Positions 6,313 through 10,392 of a stretch of DNA of 10,392 nt are shown piece after piece. The notes below the pieces were generated by a model, which saw nothing but the letters and a program-made list of their open reading frames with translations, searched no databases and was not told the DNA's origin. The position numbers were made by a program, and so were the translations under genes. Positions within the stretch are counted from its first letter, which is position 1. Every line of letters begins with the position of its first letter. Source of the stretch: Actinomycetes bacterium (lineage in GTDB: Bacteria > Actinomycetota > Acidimicrobiia > Acidimicrobiales > RAAP-2); assembly GCA_021795095.1 (NCBI GenBank), contig JAJYPU010000058.1, positions 1 to 10,392 of the forward strand, read 5' to 3'.

Positions 6313-6685
6313 GCCGGGGCGAAGCGTGACAACCCGTACCCACCATCACGACAGCATCACCGGTGCACGCCGACGCCGGCGTCACGGCGATTCTCCCCAT
6401 TCTGGCGCCGTCGAAATCCAGAGCGCGTCGCTCCGTCTTGACGTCTCGTGGTCGGTCTTTGGTCAGCGGATGGCCGATTGTCCGTAGCAGGACAGCAGTG
6501 GCGGTGACGCTAATTGGGTTCTTCCTCACGGTGACGACGGTGGTTACGCTTCACCCCGAAAGCACCGACCTACCAACCAGTCGAGCGCTGCGACTGATTG
6601 CTGACGTGCCGTAGGAAAGGCGCTCGCTCATTGCGCAGTGATGGATGTTCGAGACTCAATCGAATCGCAAAATGACCCCAGTTGG
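6313..6685. other. intergenic stretch between convergent genes
   Basis: This 373-base region separates the + strand acidic ORF from the 3' end of the minus-strand serine hydrolase and is less GC-rich than the genes around it. It holds one doubtful + strand reading frame (6363-6614, listed separately). A small dyad, TGACC at 6673-6677 and GGTCA at 6684-6688, overlaps the hydrolase stop codon but has a short stem and no T tract. I see no clear terminator, repeat or RNA gene. Confidence 0.5.
6363..6614 (+). CDS. doubtful small ORF with one membrane segment
   Basis: An 83-residue reading frame starting at GTG 6363, not recognised. The first half is basic and low in structure; the second half has an Arg-rich stretch (IVRSRTAV) followed by one hydrophobic segment of about 20 residues (TAVAVTLIGFFLTVTTVVTL, near residues 46-65) and a short polar tail ending RLIADVP. 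The Arg-then-hydrophobic layout fits a single inner-membrane helix or the first helix of a larger protein, vaguely like a truncated VanZ-type N-terminus, but this is a weak impression. There is no ribosome binding site before the GTG, third-position GC bias is weak, and the real start, if any, may be further in. It could be a decayed fragment or chance. Confidence 0.22.
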   Translation: MHADAGVTAILPILAPSKSRARRSVLTSRGRSLVSGWPIVRSRTAVAVTLIGFFLTVTTVVTLHPESTDLPTSRALRLIADVP

Positions 6686-7915
6686 TCAGTCGGTCAAGGA
6701 TTGGTACACCAGTTGCTGGAGCTCGCGGCGGATCGGGTAGGTCCCGCTCGGCAGCAGCTGGGTGTAGAACCCGACGGTCAACTCCTCGAGCGGATCGATC
6801 CAGAAGGCGGTCGAGGCCGCACCACCCCAGGCGACGGTGCCCTCGGAGACGAGGCTCTTGTTCGCTCGACGGTCGAGCATCACCGAGAAGCCGAGTCCGA
6901 AGCCGACCCCCGCGTAGTCCGTCTCGGAGAACGAGTCCGTGGCGAACCGTGCGAGGTCGACGTCATCGGGTAGGTGGTTCTCGGTCATCAGCGACACCGT
7001 GCGGTTCGAGAGGAGTCGCACGCCGTCGAGCTCCCCGCCGCGCAGGATCATCGTCATGAAGCGCTGGTAGTCCGCCGCGCTCGACACCAGCCCGCCGCCG
7101 CCGCTATAGAGCTGGGGTGGATGCGTCGCCGCTCGCGCGAGGTCCGCCGCGGGTGCGAAGGACCCCCCGGCGGGCACGTAGAGCATCGCCAACCGGTCAC
7201 GCTTGTCCTCGGGGCAGTACCAGTCCGTGTCCACCAGCCCGAGGGGCTCGATGATGCGCTCGCGAAAGAACGCGTCGAGGGTCTGACCGCTCCAGATCTC
7301 GATGAGCCGGCCGAGCACGTCGGTCGCGACCGAGTAGTTCCATCGGCTCCCGGGCTGGAAGAGCAGGGGGCTCGTGCACCAGTCGTCCACGGCTTGGGCG
7401 AGGTCGGCGCCCTTGGCCCAGCCGAAGTCGTACCCCTTGGCCCGATAGATGGCGTCGACCGGGTGCAGGTAGTTGAACCCGTAGGTGAGCCCGCTCGTGT
7501 GGCTGAGCAGGTGGTGGACCCGCACCGGGCTCGTCGCGGGCACCGTCACGGGCGCGGCCGCCGTGCCCGAGACGTAGACCTGGGGTTCGGCGAGCGCATC
7601 GATCCACCGTCCGACGTCGTCGTTAAGGTCGAAGCGCCCCTCCTCATAGAGCATCATCGCCCCGAGCGTCGTCAGGGGCTTGGTCATCGAGTAGATCCGC
7701 CACAGGGTGTCGTCGGTGACCGCGAGCTGGGCTTCGCGGTCGCGGTAGCCACCCGAGCCCGTCCAGACGAGCTCACCGGCCCGCGCCACGCTCACGAGCC
7801 AGCCACTCAGACGACCGTCACCGACGTAGCGGTCGAAGTGGCCGCGGATGCGCTCGAGTCGCGTGCCGTCCATGCCCATGGCGGACGGGTCGGTACGAAT
7901 CTCCAACGATGACAT
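6686..7915 (-). CDS. serine hydrolase, beta-lactamase class C/EstB family
   Basis: 409-residue serine hydrolase of the beta-lactamase-related (PF00144-type) family, which includes esterases such as EstB, D-aminopeptidases and class C penicillin-binding proteins; the substrate is not predictable. The active-site motif is SMTK with nucleophile Ser76 and Lys79. The Tyr motif is YSVATDVLG with Tyr194, close to the esterase-type form rather than the YxN of true class C beta-lactamases. The third motif region is WGGAAST (363-369) followed by FWIDP, again the esterase-like pattern in place of KTG. No signal peptide is visible at the N-terminus (MSSLEIRTDPSAMG), so it is probably cytoplasmic and unlikely to be an antibiotic-resistance enzyme. 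The start at 7915 has GGGAGG five bases upstream. It follows cinA by 26 bases and probably belongs to the same transcript. Confidence 0.9.
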   Translation of the reverse strand: MSSLEIRTDPSAMGMDGTRLERIRGHFDRYVGDGRLSGWLVSVARAGELVWTGSGGYRDREAQLAVTDDTLWRIYSMTKPLTTLGAMMLYEEGRFDLNDDVGRWIDALAEPQVYVSGTAAAPVTVPATSPVRVHHLLSHTSGLTYGFNYLHPVDAIYRAKGYDFGWAKGADLAQAVDDWCTSPLLFQPGSRWNYSVATDVLGRLIEIWSGQTLDAFFRERIIEPLGLVDTDWYCPEDKRDRLAMLYVPAGGSFAPAADLARAATHPPQLYSGGGGLVSSAADYQRFMTMILRGGELDGVRLLSNRTVSLMTENHLPDDVDLARFATDSFSETDYAGVGFGLGFSVMLDRRANKSLVSEGTVAWGGAASTAFWIDPLEELTVGFYTQLLPSGTYPIRRELQQLVYQSLTD

Positions 7916-7920
7916 CAGTG

Positions 7921-7926
7921 CCTCCC
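7921..7926 (-). promoter_or_regulatory. ribosome binding site of the serine hydrolase
   Basis: GGGAGG on the minus strand lies five bases before the ATG at 7915, inside the 26-base gap after cinA. It fixes the start and indicates independent translation initiation within a shared transcript. Confidence 0.75.
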
Positions 7927-7941
7927 GGGTTCTCCCCGAGA

Positions 7942-9207
7942 CTACGTGACGGCCAACCGATCGAGCTCACGGCGCAGCGCGTCGAGCGCGCTGATCGCGC
8001 TGTAGGCGCGCACCCGGGGTCGGTCACCGGGCAGTCGCAGGGCCACGTGCTGAACACGACCGTCGATCGAGAGCCCGACGAAGACCGTGCCGGCCGGTTG
8101 GCCGTCCTGCTCCTCGGGACCGGCCACCCCGGTCACGCTGAGCCCGACGTCCGCGCCGAGCAGGTCGGCGACGCCTCGGGCCATGGCGATGGCCGCCTCG
8201 GGGCTCACAACCGGGCCGCGCGCCACGCCCAGCAGATCAAACTTGACCTCGGATGCGTAGCTCACCACGCCGCCACGGAACCACGTCGAGGCACCGGCCA
8301 CGTTGACGAGCCGGCTCGCGATGAGTCCACCAGTGACCGACTCGGCGACGGCGAGAGTGGCCCCGCGCGCGAGGAGCCGCGTCGCGACGGCGTCCTCCAT
8401 CGTCTCGTCGTCGACCCCGAAGACGATGTCGCCGAGCGTCGACGTGATCAGCGCACGGACCCGGGCCTCCTCATCATTGAGCAAGGACGTGGCGTGCGCG
8501 CCGTCCACGCCGCGCGCGGTGATGCGCACCTTGATGCCCTCGATACCCGAGGCGAGGAAGGCGATGGTGACGCGGTCGTCGTCGACGAGTGCACTGAAGC
8601 GCGAGGCCACCGCCTCGGCCAGAGCCGACTCGCTCGCGCCCCAGGTGCGCAGCACCCGACTGGCGATCGTGGACCGTTCGCCCGTCACCGACTGGCGCGC
8701 GAGCAGGTCGGACAGGATCGCGCGCTCGAACATGTCGGTCATCTCGTAGGGGACGCCAGGCACCGCGTAGATGACCTTTTGACCGACGGGGCAGATCAAC
8801 CCGGGCGCCGTGCCGCGGGACTGGGCGATGATGGTCGCCCCCGCGGGGACGTCGGCCTGCAGGAGGTTGTTGTCGGGCATCGTACGGCCGCGGGCCCCGA
8901 AGAATCCCTGGATCGTCGTCACCAGTGCCGGGTCTCGCTCGAGTGGGACGTTCATCACCTCAGCGATGGCGGCTCGGGTGATGTCGTCCTGGGTCGGGCC
9001 GAGGCCGCCGCTCACGATGACCGCGTCACTGCGCGTCAGCGCGGTGCGAATCGCGAGCACGATGCGTTCGTGATTGTCGCCGACGTGCTGGTGGAAGTGC
9101 GAGGCGATCCCGTTGGCGGCCAGCTGCTCGCCGAGCCACTGCGAGTTCGTGTCGGCGATCTGGCCGAGCAACAACTCGGTGCCGACGGCGACGACCTCAA
9201 CGCGCAC
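7942..9207 (-). CDS. cinA: CinA, competence/damage-inducible protein (NMN deamidase family)
   Basis: 421 residues, the usual length for full two-domain CinA. The N-terminal domain (about 1-170) is the MoaB/MogA-like molybdopterin-binding fold, with MRVEVVAVGTELLLGQ, NSQWLG and the signature VSGGLGPTQDD (65-75). A short middle region follows, and the C-terminal domain (about 265-421) is the PncC-like nicotinamide mononucleotide amidohydrolase, with AESVTGGLIASRL (288-300), FRGGVVSYASEVK (310-322) and GLSVTGVAGPEEQDG (355-369). Related enzymes convert NMN to nicotinate mononucleotide in pyridine nucleotide recycling, and some N-domains are ADP-ribose pyrophosphatases. The start is GTG at 9207, overlapping pgsA by 11 bases, with GGGGA just upstream. 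In several bacteria cinA is co-regulated with recA; here recA has its own promoter region about 2 kb further on. Confidence 0.95.
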   Translation of the reverse strand: MRVEVVAVGTELLLGQIADTNSQWLGEQLAANGIASHFHQHVGDNHERIVLAIRTALTRSDAVIVSGGLGPTQDDITRAAIAEVMNVPLERDPALVTTIQGFFGARGRTMPDNNLLQADVPAGATIIAQSRGTAPGLICPVGQKVIYAVPGVPYEMTDMFERAILSDLLARQSVTGERSTIASRVLRTWGASESALAEAVASRFSALVDDDRVTIAFLASGIEGIKVRITARGVDGAHATSLLNDEEARVRALITSTLGDIVFGVDDETMEDAVATRLLARGATLAVAESVTGGLIASRLVNVAGASTWFRGGVVSYASEVKFDLLGVARGPVVSPEAAIAMARGVADLLGADVGLSVTGVAGPEEQDGQPAGTVFVGLSIDGRVQHVALRLPGDRPRVRAYSAISALDALRRELDRLAVT

Positions 9208-9772
9208 GGTTCCCCAGTCGCCGACCGTCGACGTAGTACTGCCACCCGGTGTAGATCGTCATGACGGCCGCCACCCAGATCGTCACCTCGCCGATGATCG
9301 GGTCGTGGGCGGTCACGGGTACGACACAGAAAGCGATTGCAAAGTCCTGGACGAAGGTCTTCCACTTGGCGAGCTTGCTGGCTGGGATCGAGATGCCCCG
9401 GCGCGCGGCGCGCGAGCGGTAGAAGCTCATCCACACCTCACGCACCGTGATGATCACGGCGGGCGCGAGGAACGAGGTCAGTCCGTGGGGGCGCGCGAGG
9501 ATCAGCGCGTACAGCGCGCCGAGCACGAGCACCTTGTCGGCCAGTGGGTCGAGGAACGCACCCGAGCGCGTCGTGCCGTGTCGACGAGCGACGATGCCGT
9601 CGAAGTAGTCCGAGGCCGCCGCGAGAAAGCCGACGACCGTCGTCCACCACGAGATCCGGTGCACGACGATCAGGTAGATGAAGACCGGGGCCACGAGGAG
9701 CCGGAACGCCGTCATCATGTTCGCCGGTGTCAGCAGCGCGGTCTCGCCGTACGTTCGTTGCCCGGTGGTCAT
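9197..9772 (-). CDS. pgsA: CDP-alcohol phosphatidyltransferase, probable phosphatidylglycerophosphate synthase
   Basis: Integral membrane enzyme that probably transfers the phosphatidyl group of CDP-diacylglycerol to glycerol 3-phosphate, the first step to phosphatidylglycerol and cardiolipin. It has 191 residues, normal for the family. The N-terminus has the usual TPANMMTAFRLLVAP. The CDP-alcohol signature begins with Asp55 and reads DYFDG, A62-R63, Gly71, Asp75 and Asp79, fitting DG-x2-AR-x(7,8)-G-x3-D-x3-D with seven residues in the variable gap. Four to six hydrophobic segments are visible (near 22-37, 42-53, 81-93, 98-110, 140-152 and 160-175). The ATG at 9772 overlaps the rimO stop by four bases (ATGA), with GGAGG ten bases upstream. 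Gene order with rimO and cinA supports the pgsA assignment over phosphatidylinositol-phosphate synthase, though substrate specificity is inferred. Confidence 0.92.
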   Translation of the reverse strand: MTTGQRTYGETALLTPANMMTAFRLLVAPVFIYLIVVHRISWWTTVVGFLAAASDYFDGIVARRHGTTRSGAFLDPLADKVLVLGALYALILARPHGLTSFLAPAVIITVREVWMSFYRSRAARRGISIPASKLAKWKTFVQDFAIAFCVVPVTAHDPIIGEVTIWVAAVMTIYTGWQYYVDGRRLGNRAR

Positions 9773-10392
9773 GCCGGCACCGCCTCCAAGTCCGTCCCGC
9801 GGCTCGCGACGACCACGCCGTCGAACAACGTACCCACCGCGATTGATGGGTCGACTATCACAATGCCATCAATCTCGGGGCACTCGTGCACGCCGCGCGC
9901 GACGCCGGGCGAATCGACGAGCAGGCGCTGTCGCGTGCCGACTAGCGCGTCGCGTCGTCGGGCCGTGATGGCGTCTTGAATCTCACTCACCTCGCGAAGT
10001 CGTTCGAGGGCCAGTTCGTGGGGCACCTGGTCGCCGAGGGTCCCCGCTACCGTTCCCTCCTCGGGCGAGAAGGTGAAGAAGCCCGCCCAGTCCAGTTGGG
10101 CCGCCTCGATGAAGGCGACGAGGTCGCGCTGGTCGTCCTCGGTCTCGCCGGGGTAGCCCAGGATGAACGACGAGCGGAAGGTCGCCTCGGGGGCGATGGC
10201 CCGGATCGCGGCGATCCGGTCGAGGAACCGCGAGCCGTCGCCCCAACGTCGCATCGCGCGCAGCAGCGGCCGTGACGAGTGCTGCAGCGAGAGGTCGAAG
10301 TACGGCACGCCCGTGTCGACGATGGCCTCGATGAGCCCCGGCGTGAGCCCCGAGGGGTAGAGGTAGAGCAGTCGCACGCGCTCGACCTCGGC
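9769..10392 (-). CDS. rimO: ribosomal protein S12 methylthiotransferase RimO, C-terminal part
   Basis: Radical SAM enzyme that adds a methylthio group to an aspartate of ribosomal protein S12. Only the C-terminal 207 or so residues lie in the window; the UPF0004 N-domain and the CxxxCxxC iron-sulfur motif would be beyond the right edge. Visible family features are RLLYLYPSGLTPGLIEAI, VPYFDLSLQHSSRPLLRAMRR, the FRSSFILGYPGETEDD segment, and FFTFSPEEGTVAG with the following DQVP, all typical of the RimO radical SAM half. The last 60 or so residues (LVGTRQRLLVDSPG, then EIDGIVIV) form the TRAM domain, whose PEIDG stretch separates RimO from MiaB. The reading frame stays open to 10392. Its stop overlaps the pgsA start by four bases, suggesting translational coupling. 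Confidence 0.94.
   Translation of the reverse strand, partial: AEVERVRLLYLYPSGLTPGLIEAIVDTGVPYFDLSLQHSSRPLLRAMRRWGDGSRFLDRIAAIRAIAPEATFRSSFILGYPGETEDDQRDLVAFIEAAQLDWAGFFTFSPEEGTVAGTLGDQVPHELALERLREVSEIQDAITARRRDALVGTRQRLLVDSPGVARGVHECPEIDGIVIVDPSIAVGTLFDGVVVASRGTDLEAVPA

Noticed and set aside
6673..6688. Small dyad at the 3' end of the serine hydrolase as a terminator
   Set aside because: The stem is only five base pairs, it overlaps the stop codon and lacks a T run.
6686..7915. Serine hydrolase as an antibiotic-resistance beta-lactamase
   Set aside because: No signal peptide, no KTG motif and esterase-like YSV and WGGAA motifs point to an EstB-type cytoplasmic hydrolase.
8329..8349. CinA motif reads AESVTGG instead of the common AESCTGG
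   Set aside because: The Cys position is variable in the family; other conserved segments are intact, so I do not treat it as loss of function.
7909..9264. Long + strand open frame (451 residues) opposite cinA
   Set aside because: It is antisense to a clear family member, rich in Arg, Gly, Asp and His with no recognisable domain, as expected for mirror frames in high-GC coding DNA.
9556..9606. CDP-alcohol signature in PgsA with seven rather than eight residues between AR and Gly
   Set aside because: The published pattern allows seven or eight residues there, so it is a normal variant.

Overview
The window looks like a stretch of chromosome from a high-GC actinobacterium. Acidimicrobiia or a related deep branch is my guess from the style of the proteins, not something I could test. 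Three things support Actinobacteria: hand-counted 60-base samples of the RecA extein are 68-70% GC; the gene order rimO-pgsA-cinA upstream of recA is typical of the phylum; and a promoter upstream of recA fits the actinobacterial PafBC (RecA/LexA-independent) DNA-damage motif. Nearly all genes lie on the minus strand, so transcription runs from high to low coordinates. No RNA genes, insertion sequences or CRISPR arrays were seen.

The right part (10392 to 6686) is a tightly packed, probably co-transcribed group. It holds rimO (ribosomal protein S12 methylthiotransferase, cut by the window edge), pgsA (CDP-alcohol phosphatidyltransferase), cinA (competence/damage-inducible protein, NMN deamidase family) and a serine hydrolase of the beta-lactamase/EstB type. 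Start and stop codons overlap at rimO/pgsA (4 bases) and pgsA/cinA (11 bases). The hydrolase follows cinA after 26 bases with a good ribosome binding site.

The centre (6685 to 5966) is the only real break. It carries a small, extremely acidic + strand ORF (6130-6312) divergent from recA, a doubtful small + strand ORF with one membrane segment (6363-6614), and a regulatory region between 5966 and 6129. That region has a perfect LexA/SOS box (6044-6057) and, 28 bases further toward recA, a promoter matching the PafBC consensus with exact spacing (5994-6015). recA therefore seems to have two damage-responsive inputs.

The main feature is recA itself (5965-3830). It is split in frame by a 362-residue class 1 intein with a LAGLIDADG homing endonuclease, inserted in the DNA-binding L2 loop after GVMYG and before Ser. 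From memory this is the insertion point of the Mycobacterium leprae RecA intein, not that of M. tuberculosis. Splicing would restore a 349-residue RecA. The intein DNA is visibly lower in GC than the exteins.

The left part (3716 to 1) is a second compact minus-strand group: a left-handed beta-helix acyltransferase where recX is usually found, an MFS exporter of the EntS-like type, SerB with two ACT domains, and the N-terminal two thirds of an HSL-type alpha/beta hydrolase cut by the left edge. These genes overlap or nearly touch, which suggests translational coupling. Their roles, apart from serine synthesis by SerB, cannot be narrowed further from sequence alone.
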